Assembly: GCF_042655435.1 (NCBI RefSeq)
Contig: NZ_JBHSMG010000003.1
Location: forward strand, 124,001-188,000
Source: Lysinimonas soli
GTDB lineage: Bacteria; Actinomycetota; Actinomycetes; Actinomycetales; Microbacteriaceae
Length of the DNA stretch: 64,000 bases
Direction: 5' to 3'
Shown piece by piece: positions 7,665-15,054 of this stretch; position 1 is the stretch's first letter; each line of letters opens with the position of its first letter. Under the pieces are notes generated by a model. That model ran no database searches and had not been told where the DNA came from. It saw only the letters and a program-made list of their open reading frames with translations. The position numbers and the translations under genes were made by a program.

Positions 7665-7682
7665 TCTCGATATCGAGATATC
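7665..7682. promoter_or_regulatory. Palindromic operator candidate between GNAT and icd
   Basis: TCTCGATATCGAGA (7665-7678) is a perfect 14-bp palindrome, and the GATATC core recurs in overlap to 7682. It sits in the divergent GNAT/icd intergenic region and has the size and symmetry of a MarR- or PadR-type dimeric operator. No such regulator gene is adjacent. Confidence 0.4.
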
Positions 7683-7814
7683 TGGAGAACGCGATAAGCT
7701 GATCCCCGGCCCGCAGGATGGGCCGAACGACTCAGGCAGACGTGGCGCGAACCGCGTCCGTGCCGCGCAACGTGTGCGCCGTCGATGCGACGGCACACGG
7801 AAAAGAGGAGAGAC

Positions 7815-9032
7815 GTGGTCGAGAAGATCAAGGTCGAAGGAACGGTCGTCGAACTCGACGGCGACGAGATGACCCGCATCATCTGGCAGTTCATCAAAGA
7901 CCGCCTCATCCACCCCTACCTCGACATCGACCTCGAGTACTACGACCTCGGGATCGAGAACCGCGACGCGACCGACGACCAGGTCACGATCGATGCGGCG
8001 CACGCCATCCAGAAGCACGGCGTCGGCGTCAAGTGCGCCACCATCACCCCCGATGAGGCCCGCGTCGAGGAGTTCGGCCTGAAGAAGATGTGGAAGAGCC
8101 CGAACGGCACGATCCGCAACATCCTCGGCGGCGTCATCTTCCGCGAGCCGATCATCATCTCGAACATCCCGCGCCTGGTTCCGGGCTGGAACAAGCCGAT
8201 CATCATCGGCCGCCACGCCTTCGGCGACCAGTACCGCGCCACCGACTTCCGCTTCGAGGGCGAGGGCACGCTCACCATCTCGTTCCAGCCGAAGGACGGC
8301 GGCGAGGCGCAGAGCTTCGAGGTCTTCCAGGCGCCCGGCTCGGGCGTCGCGATGGCCATGTACAACCTGGATGCCTCGATCCGCGACTTCGCGCGCGCCT
8401 CGCTGAACTACGGCCTGGCCCGCAACTACCCGGTGTACCTCTCGACCAAGAACACGATCCTCAAGGCCTACGACGGCCGCTTCAAGGACATCTTCGCCGA
8501 GATCTTCGAGGCCGAGTTCAAGGCGCAGTACGACGCCGCCGGACTCACCTACGAGCACCGCCTCATCGACGACATGGTCGCGAGCGCCATGAAGTGGGAG
8601 GGCGGCTACGTCTGGGCCACCAAGAACTACGACGGCGACGTGCAGAGCGACACGGTCGCTCAGGGCTTCGGGTCGCTGGGCCTGATGACCTCGGTGCTCA
8701 CGACCCCCGACGGCAAGATCGTCGAGGCCGAGGCGGCCCACGGCACGGTGACGCGCCACTACCGCATGCACCAGCAGGGCAAGCCCACCTCGACGAACCC
8801 GATCGCGTCGATCTACGCCTGGACGCGCGGCCTGCAGCACCGCGGCAAGCTCGACGGCAACCAGGCCCTCATCGACTTCGCCGCGACCCTCGAGGATGTC
8901 GTGATCACAACGGTCGAGAGCGGCAAGATGACGAAGGACCTGGCCCTGCTGGTCGGACCGGACGAGCCGTGGCAGACGACCGAGGACTTCCTGGACAGCC
9001 TCGACACCAACCTCAAGGCGCGCCTGGGCTGA
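7815..9032 (+). CDS. icd: NADP-dependent isocitrate dehydrogenase (dimeric type)
   Basis: A 405-residue enzyme of the TCA cycle that converts isocitrate to 2-oxoglutarate, CO2 and NADPH. Length and sequence match the homodimeric class shared with eukaryotes. Visible are GDEMTRIIW near the N-terminus, KSPNGTIRNILGG, the substrate/metal region KWEGGYVWATKNYDGDVQSD and AAHGTVTRHYR for NADP binding. GTG 7815 is chosen because GAGGAGAG lies 4 nt upstream; an earlier in-frame ATG lacks a site and adds non-conserved residues. The gene appears monocistronic. Confidence 0.95.
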   Translation: MVEKIKVEGTVVELDGDEMTRIIWQFIKDRLIHPYLDIDLEYYDLGIENRDATDDQVTIDAAHAIQKHGVGVKCATITPDEARVEEFGLKKMWKSPNGTIRNILGGVIFREPIIISNIPRLVPGWNKPIIIGRHAFGDQYRATDFRFEGEGTLTISFQPKDGGEAQSFEVFQAPGSGVAMAMYNLDASIRDFARASLNYGLARNYPVYLSTKNTILKAYDGRFKDIFAEIFEAEFKAQYDAAGLTYEHRLIDDMVASAMKWEGGYVWATKNYDGDVQSDTVAQGFGSLGLMTSVLTTPDGKIVEAEAAHGTVTRHYRMHQQGKPTSTNPIASIYAWTRGLQHRGKLDGNQALIDFAATLEDVVITTVESGKMTKDLALLVGPDEPWQTTEDFLDSLDTNLKARLG

Positions 9033-9063
9033 GCCCCGCCGGGGGCGAGGGACCCCGCCTGCC

Positions 9064-9672
9064 TCAGGGCGTCGGCGGGATGCCCTTCTTCTGCGGGTGC
9101 GGCGTCTCGCCACGGGCCAGGGACTCGACGAAGCCGGCGATCTTGGCCGCCCGCGTCGTCGCGCGCTTGACGTTGTCGATGCGGAAGATCACGGAGAAGC
9201 GGTTCTGCGCCGTGAGCGACTCGAACACCGCCGCGGCGGCCGGGTTGGCGTCGAGTGCGGCGCGCAGGTCGGCGGGAACCGCCGTGGTCGCCTGCCGATA
9301 GGCGGCATCCCACCTGCCATCGGCCTTGGCGTGCTCGATCTCGCGGTGGCCCGCCGGGCGCATGCGCCCCTCGGCGATCAACCGCTCGACGTACTCGCGG
9401 TTGCGTTGCGACCAGAGGCTTCGGGGCCGCCGAACGCTGAAGCCGACGGTGAAGTAGTCGTCGTCGACGGGGCCGGCCTGGCCGTCGATCCAACCGAAGC
9501 AGAGCGCGACCTGCAGCGCCTCGGCGTGCAGCATGCCCGGGGCGGACGATCCGGTCTTGCGCAGGCGGAGCCGCACGGCATCCGGGCGGTCGGCGGTCTC
9601 GGAGTCGAGCCAGCGTTCCCAGTCGTCGGCCGTCTCGAAGAACAGCTCCGGTTTGTCGGCGTGGGCCACCAT
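9064..9672 (-). CDS. YdeI/OmpD-associated family protein
   Basis: A 202-residue cytoplasmic protein of the YdeI/OmpD-associated group. The typical segments are the N-terminal LFFETADDWERWLD, the CFGWIDGQAGPVDDDYFTVGFSVRR core and a C-terminal domain ending in RIDNVKRATTRAAKIAGFVESLARGE. The biochemical role of the family is poorly defined; some members are linked to resistance to antimicrobial peptides or polymyxin. It converges on icd with a 31-bp gap, so it is an independent unit. Confidence 0.8.
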   Translation of the reverse strand: MVAHADKPELFFETADDWERWLDSETADRPDAVRLRLRKTGSSAPGMLHAEALQVALCFGWIDGQAGPVDDDYFTVGFSVRRPRSLWSQRNREYVERLIAEGRMRPAGHREIEHAKADGRWDAAYRQATTAVPADLRAALDANPAAAAVFESLTAQNRFSVIFRIDNVKRATTRAAKIAGFVESLARGETPHPQKKGIPPTP

Positions 9673-9752
9673 GCGATGACGCTACTGCGAGCGACCGACG
9701 GCGAACGACGAGGGGCCCGGAGCAGAATCGCTCAGGGCCCCTCGAGGGTGAT

Positions 9753-10223
9753 TCACGCGGTCGCGGACTCCGTCGTGGTGGAACCGCCGGTCGTCTCGGC
9801 GTGCGTCTCAACCGCGGTCGGCCCCGAGGAGGTCTGCACCTCGATCTTGCGCGGCTTGGCCTTCTCGCTCACGGGGATCACGACGCTCAGCACGCCGTTC
9901 TCGTAGTTCGCCGAGATCGCGGTGGTGTCGATGCCCTGGCCGAGGTTGAACTGGCGCAGGAACGAGCCGGCGTTGCGCTCACGGGTGATCCACTTGACGC
10001 CCGCCTGGCTGCGCGGGGTGCGCTCGGCGCGGATGCTGAGCAACTGGCCGTCCACGTCGATGTCGACGCTGCCCGGGTCGATGCCCGGCAGGTCGGCGTT
10101 GAGCACGTAGTGGTCGCCGTCGCGATACAGGTCGATCGGCATCAGCCGGGGGCCCTGGCGCGAGTCGAGCAGCTCCCCTGCCACGCGGTCGAACTCGCGG
10201 AACGGGTCGAAGAACATTGCCAT
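9753..10223 (-). CDS. Hsp20/alpha-crystallin small heat-shock protein (first copy)
   Basis: A 156-residue ATP-independent holdase. The alpha-crystallin domain spans about residues 25-125, with DLYRDGDHYVLNADLPG, the conserved SIRAERTPR region and the signature ANYENGVLSVVIPVSEKAKPRKI. It is flanked by a short N-terminal arm (FFDPFREFDR) and a Thr/Ser-rich tail. ATG 10223 follows a strong CAGGAGGA site. Upstream lie a CIRCE element overlapping the promoter and a HAIR-like repeat, so HrcA and HspR may both repress it. A second, unrelated-looking Hsp20 is encoded at 52797-53228. Confidence 0.93.
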   Translation of the reverse strand: MAMFFDPFREFDRVAGELLDSRQGPRLMPIDLYRDGDHYVLNADLPGIDPGSVDIDVDGQLLSIRAERTPRSQAGVKWITRERNAGSFLRQFNLGQGIDTTAISANYENGVLSVVIPVSEKAKPRKIEVQTSSGPTAVETHAETTGGSTTTESATA

Positions 10224-10243
10224 CTGGTCCTCCTGAGGATTGA

Positions 10244-10264
10244 CATGAGTCTTGATGACTCAAC
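10244..10264 (-). promoter_or_regulatory. HAIR-like operator (HspR) upstream of hsp20
   Basis: CATGAGT-N7-ACTCAAC (10244-10264) matches the HspR-binding HAIR consensus CTTGAGT-N7-ACTCAAG with one mismatch in each arm. It lies just downstream of the predicted transcription start of hsp20, where binding would block elongation or clearance. Confidence 0.55.
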
Positions 10265-10272
10265 TTTTCGCC

Positions 10273-10302
10273 AGATTAGCACTCTCGGTATGAGAGTGCC
10301 AG
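10273..10302 (-). promoter_or_regulatory. CIRCE element (HrcA operator) overlapping the hsp20 promoter
   Basis: TTAGCACTC-N9-GAGTGCCAG (10276-10302) matches CIRCE (TTAGCACTC-N9-GAGTGCTAA) with two mismatches in the second arm. On the minus strand a -35 CTGGCA (10302-10297) and a -10 TAATCT (10278-10273) with 18-bp spacing overlap it, so repressor and RNA polymerase would compete. Confidence 0.8.
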
Positions 10303-10335
10303 ACCCCGGCGATGCTGCTCGCCGAGGGCGAACAT

Positions 10336-11031
10336 TCACCAGGGAACCGTGCCGGAGCGGTCTTGGAAGGTGCCCGTCGGACCGTCGCGATCGATCGTGG
10401 CCAGACGGATGATCGCGTCCGTGCCCTCCCGAACGGTCTGCGTCCCGCTGTTCCCGTTGAGATCCGTCGCGGTGTATCCGGGATCGACGGCATTGATGCG
10501 CAGCTCGGGGAGCGCCTTGGCGTATTGGACCGTCAACATGAGGACCGCGGCCTTCGATGCGCTGTACGCCAGCGAGGGGAAAGGCCACTCCATCCGCGTC
10601 GGGTCGGTGACGATGCTGAGCGAGCCCAGTCCGCTGCTGACATTGACGATGACCGGGTTCTCCGACTTGCGCAACAGGGGAAGCGTGGCGCGAGTGACTC
10701 GGACCACCCCGAAGACATTGGTGTCGAAGGTCGTCTTCATCTGTTCGGCACCGAGCTCATCGGCAGTGGCTCGACCACCCGTGATGCCCGCGTTGTTGAC
10801 GAGCACATCGAGGTGACCCTCGTCGTCACGGATGCGGTCGACGGCCCGTGCGACCGAGTCGTCGTCGGTGACATCGATCAGCACGAACCGAGCGCCGAGC
10901 GCCTGCGCGGCTGCGCGCCCGCGTTCTTCGTCGCGGGCGCCGAGATAGACGATGTGGCCGAGTTCAAGCAGACGGCGGGACGCCTCGTAGCCGAGGCCCT
11001 TGTTGGCTCCGGTGATCAGTGTTGTGGTCAT
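10336..11031 (-). CDS. Short-chain dehydrogenase/reductase (classical SDR)
   Basis: A 231-residue NAD(P)-dependent oxidoreductase. It has the TGANKGLG cofactor motif (about residues 8-15), the NNAG motif (LVNNAGITGG) and the catalytic Ser...Tyr-xxx-Lys (VSSGLG ... YSASK). The C-terminus is short, consistent with a compact classical SDR. The substrate is unknown. It is divergent from an MmyB-like regulator, a pairing seen often in actinobacteria in which the regulator usually controls the neighbouring dehydrogenase. ATG 11031 places the Rossmann strand at residue 4. Confidence 0.87.
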   Translation of the reverse strand: MTTTLITGANKGLGYEASRRLLELGHIVYLGARDEERGRAAAQALGARFVLIDVTDDDSVARAVDRIRDDEGHLDVLVNNAGITGGRATADELGAEQMKTTFDTNVFGVVRVTRATLPLLRKSENPVIVNVSSGLGSLSIVTDPTRMEWPFPSLAYSASKAAVLMLTVQYAKALPELRINAVDPGYTATDLNGNSGTQTVREGTDAIIRLATIDRDGPTGTFQDRSGTVPW

Positions 11032-11038
11032 GCCCTCG

Positions 11039-11128
11039 AGTCTGCGCGGACGGCATCGGCCCATCCAGTGCGTGCCCGACGGGGGGACCGTCAGTACCAC
11101 CCGGGGTTCCGGCTCCAGGGCGCAGACT
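11039..11128. promoter_or_regulatory. Inverted repeat pair in the SDR/MmyB-like divergent promoter
   Basis: AGTCTGCGC (11039-11047) and GCGCAGACT (11120-11128) are exact 9-bp inverted copies at opposite ends of the 103-bp region between the two divergent starts. Each copy lies close to one start codon. A regulator binding both halves could control both genes. Confidence 0.4.
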
Positions 11129-11134
11129 GGAGCG

Positions 11135-12031
11135 ATGGAACTCGAGCTCGCTGCCGCATTGCGTGCCTGGCGCGATCGGGTGACCCCGGGCGCCGTGGGC
11201 GTCGCCTCGGGTGCCGGCCGGCGGGTGCCGGGCCTGCGGCGCGAGGAGCTCGCGGCGCTCGCGGGCGTCTCGGTCGACTATCTGGTCCGGCTCGAGCAGG
11301 GCCGCGCCCGCAACCCGTCTCCGCAGGTGATCGGCGCACTGGCGCACGCCCTGCGGCTCACCGTCGAGGAACGGGATGCCCTGTACCGCATGGCCGGCGT
11401 CGCTCCTCCGTCAGCGGGGACCGTCCCACGACACGTGCCGCCGGGCATCCAGCGGATGATCGACCGACTGGCCGATACCGCACTCGCCGTGTACACCTCG
11501 GGCTGGGAGATCGTGCAGTGGAACGCGCTCTGGGCCGCGCTGCTCGGCGATCCTTCGCCGTGGCAAGGCCGGGAACGCAACCTGGTCTGGCGCGTCTTCA
11601 CCGTCGGGGAGGGCCGCGTGCATCACGAAAAGGCCGGTCGGGATGCCTTCGAGAGCGGTATCGTCGCCGACCTGCACATCGCGGTCGGGCGGTATCCCGA
11701 CGACCGGGAGCTGGTGGCCATGATCGCCGAGCTGCGGCGGCGCAGTGCTCGGTTCGCGACGCTGTGGGACCGCTATGAGCTGGCGCCGGGGACATCGACC
11801 CGCAAGACGATCCGGCATCCCCTCATCGGTTCGGTCGATTTCGACTGCGACGTGCTCACGGTGCCGGGGAGCGATCTTCGCATCGTCGTCTACACCGCCG
11901 CACCGGGGAGCGCGGCCGCCGACGGGCTCGCGCTCTTGCGCGTGACGGGGATCCAGGAGTTGGAGTCCGCGGAGCCGTCAGCGGGTGAGCGGGTCGTCGA
12001 ATCGCTCCGTCGCTCGCCGCAGGCTCAGTAG
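11135..12031 (+). CDS. XRE-family regulator with MmyB-like ligand-binding domain
   Basis: A 298-residue transcription regulator. An N-terminal XRE helix-turn-helix (about residues 24-85) contains RVPGLRREELAALAGVSVDYLVRLEQGR. The C-terminal domain (about 100-270) is of the MmyB/MLTR ligand-binding type, with TSGWEIVQWNALWAALLGD and VGRYPDDRELVAMIAELRR. Such domains are PAS-like and bind fatty acids or similar hydrophobic ligands. The gene is divergent from an SDR that is the likely target. Its last 7 bp overlap the end of the convergent membrane reductase gene. Confidence 0.87.
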   Translation: MELELAAALRAWRDRVTPGAVGVASGAGRRVPGLRREELAALAGVSVDYLVRLEQGRARNPSPQVIGALAHALRLTVEERDALYRMAGVAPPSAGTVPRHVPPGIQRMIDRLADTALAVYTSGWEIVQWNALWAALLGDPSPWQGRERNLVWRVFTVGEGRVHHEKAGRDAFESGIVADLHIAVGRYPDDRELVAMIAELRRRSARFATLWDRYELAPGTSTRKTIRHPLIGSVDFDCDVLTVPGSDLRIVVYTAAPGSAAADGLALLRVTGIQELESAEPSAGERVVESLRRSPQAQ

Positions 12032-13533
12032 CCGATGAACACGTCGGTGACGGTCCGGCGTGCGCCGCTTCTGCGCAGGGCCTTCGCGAGACTCGCGACG
12101 AGCTCCGGCGGTCCGGAGAGGTAGCTCGTGCGGGACGCCGCATCCGGAACCGCGGAATGGATCATCGCCGCGGTGACGGGCCCGGCCCCCGCCCAGCTCC
12201 AGCCCGCGGGCAGTTCGATGGGTGGCGTCGGCGAGACGACGATCACCCGGCAGCCGGCGGCGCGCAGCGCCTCGGCGAAGGCGAGCTCGTCGGGGCTCGA
12301 GACCGAGTACAGCAGCACGATGTCGCGCCGCTCGCCGACCGCCGCCGCGTGCTCGAGCTGGCTGACGAACGGCGTGATGCCGATGCCGGCCGCCACGAGC
12401 AGCAGCGGTCTGCCGAGGTCCTTCGGCAGCACGAAGTCGCCGCCCACCGAGGTGGCCGACACGACGGCGCCCGGTTCGAGCGCGAGAAGCGCCGCCTTGA
12501 AGCTGCTGGATCGCTCCGGCAGACGCATGGCGAAGCGCACGGTGCCGCCGTCGCCGGGTGCCGACGCGATGCTGAAGACCCGACGCCAGCCGCGCGAGTC
12601 GGTCTTGGCGTGCGGGAGGGTGAGCTCCATGTGCTGGCCCGGGGTGAACCGCACGGGGGCCAGCGGGCGGAAGTCGAACCGCCAGCTCGTCGCGGTGAGG
12701 GGCGAGCGCCCCAGGAAGACCAGTCGGATGCCGCGCCGCTGCCCCGCGAAGAACGCCAGCAGGTTGCCGATCAGCAGGGCGAACTCGGGGGTCGAGGTGA
12801 GCGGGCCCGCCGTGAACTGCAGGTAGAACAGCACCCCGACGATCGCCGCCTCGGCGAGCTGCTGCCAGCGCCGGGGCGGCAGCGTGAGCGGTTCGTCGAG
12901 CATGAAGCCCGCGAAGAACACCAGGGGAAGCGAGAGCAGGGCCGTCGAGATGCCGTCGACGACGGGCACGCCGTGCACGGCGCTGCGCACGACCACGTTG
13001 GCGGTCGCCACGACGAGGAAGACCAGGGCGAGCGGGAACCGCCGGGTGCGCCACAGCACGAGGAACGCGCCGATCGCCACGACGGGCAGCAGCAGTGGCG
13101 TCGCGACCCACCAGACGCTGAAGTTCAGCCCGGTGAGCCCGACCACGAAGGCTCCCAGCGCCGCCGGGTTGAAGACGTGCCGCCCGCGGAACGCCAGGAG
13201 GTACTTCGCGAGCACGGCGACCACCGAGGCCAGGGCGAGGGCCGCGAGGCCGAGCAGATCGAGGGTCGGCGGGAAGATGAACAGCAGCAGCAGGGCCGTG
13301 ATCGCCGTCGAGCTGAGCTGCGGCCGGGTGTTGACGATGAGCCCGGCGACCCCGTTGGCGAGATACGACGACAGCAGCAGCACGGCGCCGCTGGCCAGCA
13401 GCGCCAGGGGCGAGAACGACAGCTGACCGAGGGCGCTCCGCACGAGCGCCACGGCCGCGATGGCGACGAGGCAGATGACCACGAGCCCGTACATCGTCAC
13501 GCGTCCGAGGATGCGGTCCAGCCATGCGGTCAT
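12025..13533 (-). CDS. Membrane-bound flavin reductase: RnfD/NqrB-like membrane domain fused to ferredoxin-NADP reductase domain
   Basis: A 502-residue fusion. Residues 1 to about 265 hold roughly 8-9 membrane segments and a GRHVFNPAALGAFVVG motif like the FNPA region of RnfD/NqrB, where FMN can be covalently attached to Ser/Thr. Residues from about 275 form a ferredoxin-reductase module: FTPGQHMELTL (FAD domain) and LLLVAAGIGITPFVSQLEHA (NAD(P) domain), ending in the typical aromatic C-terminus (IGY). It overlaps the apbE stop (ATGA), so the two are translationally coupled. It would move electrons from cytoplasmic NAD(P)H across the membrane to the flavoprotein partner. Transmembrane counts are by eye. 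Confidence 0.8.
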   Translation of the reverse strand: MTAWLDRILGRVTMYGLVVICLVAIAAVALVRSALGQLSFSPLALLASGAVLLLSSYLANGVAGLIVNTRPQLSSTAITALLLLFIFPPTLDLLGLAALALASVVAVLAKYLLAFRGRHVFNPAALGAFVVGLTGLNFSVWWVATPLLLPVVAIGAFLVLWRTRRFPLALVFLVVATANVVVRSAVHGVPVVDGISTALLSLPLVFFAGFMLDEPLTLPPRRWQQLAEAAIVGVLFYLQFTAGPLTSTPEFALLIGNLLAFFAGQRRGIRLVFLGRSPLTATSWRFDFRPLAPVRFTPGQHMELTLPHAKTDSRGWRRVFSIASAPGDGGTVRFAMRLPERSSSFKAALLALEPGAVVSATSVGGDFVLPKDLGRPLLLVAAGIGITPFVSQLEHAAAVGERRDIVLLYSVSSPDELAFAEALRAAGCRVIVVSPTPPIELPAGWSWAGAGPVTAAMIHSAVPDAASRTSYLSGPPELVASLAKALRRSGARRTVTDVFIGY

Positions 13534-14417
13534 AGGAACAACTCTCCTGAGAACGAGGGCGAATGTTCGACGCGCCCGTCGGCGAACATCCTGATGGTGA
13601 TCACGTCGTGGGCGCGGTACAACTGCGGATCCGTGTCGAAGAACAGGGCGGTGGCCGCGCCGTCGGCGATCATGGCGCTGGCGGCGATCGCCCAGCTCGC
13701 GACCACCGCGCCCGTCGGCAGGCCTGTCACGGCGTCGAGCACGTGGTGCAGGCCCTCGCCCCAGGCGCGCCGATTCGCGGCGCTCGCGCACAGGGCGAGG
13801 CGGGCCGGGTCGTCGCCGCTGAGATCGACGACGCCGATGGCCTTGCTCGGGTCGCCCGGATGCTCGAGCGCGACCCGCAGGGGCACGCCGCGGGTGACCA
13901 GGTCGCCGCCGGCATCCACGACATGGCGACGGATGCCGTGCTCGACCAGCACCGCGCTCACCAGGTCGACGAGGCGGCCCTTCCCCGCCGCGCCCAGGTC
14001 GAGCAGCACCGGCGTCACCGTGTCGAGGAACTCGCCGTCCCAGGCGATCGCGTCGTCCCAGGCGGGCACCCGGGCCGGCGTCGAGGTGGGGACCAGCCGG
14101 TACTGCGCGTCGTAGCCGAGCGATTCGAGCGCCCGCCCGACGAGCGGCGACACCCGACCGCCGCTCGCCTCGTAGAGCTCGCGGTAGTACCCGAGCAGCT
14201 CGGGGGCGTCGTCGGGCAGGCGGTGACGACCGGGGGAGCGGGCGATCCGGGTGACGAGGGAGTCGTCCCGGAAGCGCGACCAGTCGCGATCGAAGCGTTC
14301 GATGCGCTGCTCGACCGCGGCGCGCGCGTCCTCCGGGACCGGTTCGGCGGTGTCGATGCGCCATCCGGTGCCGATCGCGTCGAAGGTCCAGGCGACCGGA
14401 AGCGGATCGACGATCAT
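13530..14417 (-). CDS. apbE: FAD:protein FMN transferase (ApbE family)
   Basis: A 295-residue ApbE-type flavin transferase that attaches FMN through a phosphoester to Thr/Ser of target proteins using FAD as donor. Diagnostic segments are the N-terminal AIGTGWRI, the SGGRVSPLVGRALESLGYD region, DLGAAGKGRLVD (the family usually has DLGGIAKG) and the C-terminal ADGAATALFF with metal/FAD ligands. It lies between its likely substrates: the FMN-binding lipoprotein upstream (10-bp gap) and the membrane reductase downstream (4-bp overlap). Actinobacterial members may act outside the membrane, but no signal peptide is visible here. Confidence 0.88.
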   Translation of the reverse strand: MIVDPLPVAWTFDAIGTGWRIDTAEPVPEDARAAVEQRIERFDRDWSRFRDDSLVTRIARSPGRHRLPDDAPELLGYYRELYEASGGRVSPLVGRALESLGYDAQYRLVPTSTPARVPAWDDAIAWDGEFLDTVTPVLLDLGAAGKGRLVDLVSAVLVEHGIRRHVVDAGGDLVTRGVPLRVALEHPGDPSKAIGVVDLSGDDPARLALCASAANRRAWGEGLHHVLDAVTGLPTGAVVASWAIAASAMIADGAATALFFDTDPQLYRAHDVITIRMFADGRVEHSPSFSGELFL

Positions 14418-14427
14418 CGAGTGCCGA

Positions 14428-14886
14428 TCAGGACTCGAGGGCGTCGGCCTTGATGCTCTTGAGCGCCGCGTTGAAGCCGGCGCTCGTGAGCGAGGAACCG
14501 GCGACCCGGGAGACGCTGATCGTGTCGATGTCCTTGCCGACCACGAGCGCCGAGATGCTGCTGGCGAACTGGCTCTGGAACATCGCGGGATTGCCGTTCG
14601 TGGCGTGCGGGGTGACGGTGACCGCCGTGACCTTGTCGCTCGAGAGCGTGACCTTCACCGAGATCGATTCGGTGCCACTCGGGGCCTGGTAGCTGCCGTC
14701 GGCGCTGTAGGTGCCGTCCTTGTACGACGCGCTCGCACTCGCCGTCTCGCCCGTGGAGGAGCCGGCGGACGCGCCGGTGTTCGCGGGCGAGTCGGCACTC
14801 GCGGTCGAGGAGCAGCCGGCGAGGGCGCCGACCAGTCCGAGGCCGGCGAAGCCGATGGCGAAGGGGCGGGAGGGACGGAATGACAT
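14428..14886 (-). CDS. FMN-binding domain lipoprotein
   Basis: A 152-residue lipoprotein. The signal peptide ends in the lipobox LAGC with Cys25 as the lipid anchor, followed by a Ser/Thr/Ala-rich linker (about 26-55) and an FMN_bind domain (about 56-150). The ApbE target motif, usually SGATxTS, reads AGSSLTS, which puts the predicted FMN attachment on Ser132 instead of Thr. The domain is the small NqrC/RnfG-related type used as a one-electron flavin carrier on the outer face of the membrane. It is the first gene of the operon with apbE and the membrane reductase. Confidence 0.85.
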   Translation of the reverse strand: MSFRPSRPFAIGFAGLGLVGALAGCSSTASADSPANTGASAGSSTGETASASASYKDGTYSADGSYQAPSGTESISVKVTLSSDKVTAVTVTPHATNGNPAMFQSQFASSISALVVGKDIDTISVSRVAGSSLTSAGFNAALKSIKADALES

Positions 14887-15030
14887 GAGACTCCTGAGCG
14901 GTGATGGACGGGGACACGCGGGCCGAAGCCAGCCTGTCAGGGGTACGTGTAGGAATCCCTGACAACCTGCCTAACGGGCGCCGCAGGCGAAAGGTTCACG
15001 GTCGGGGGAGATCGGCGCTTGCGCGTTGAT

Positions 15031-15051
15031 TGTTCGTACGCTTTACTAACA
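15031..15051 (+). promoter_or_regulatory. Candidate ROK-repressor operator
   Basis: TGTTCGTA (15031-15038), 5-bp spacer, TACTAACA (15044-15051) is an inverted repeat with one mismatch, ending 3 bp before the ATG of the ROK repressor. Size, AT-rich core and position fit an autoregulatory ROK-family operator. No second copy was found before the transporter operon. Confidence 0.5.
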
Positions 15052-15054
15052 AAC

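Noticed and set aside
7815..9113. Long open reading frame antisense to icd
   Set aside because: High GC content keeps the antisense frame open; its translation is Arg/Asp-rich without any recognised domain, and it covers a strongly conserved gene.
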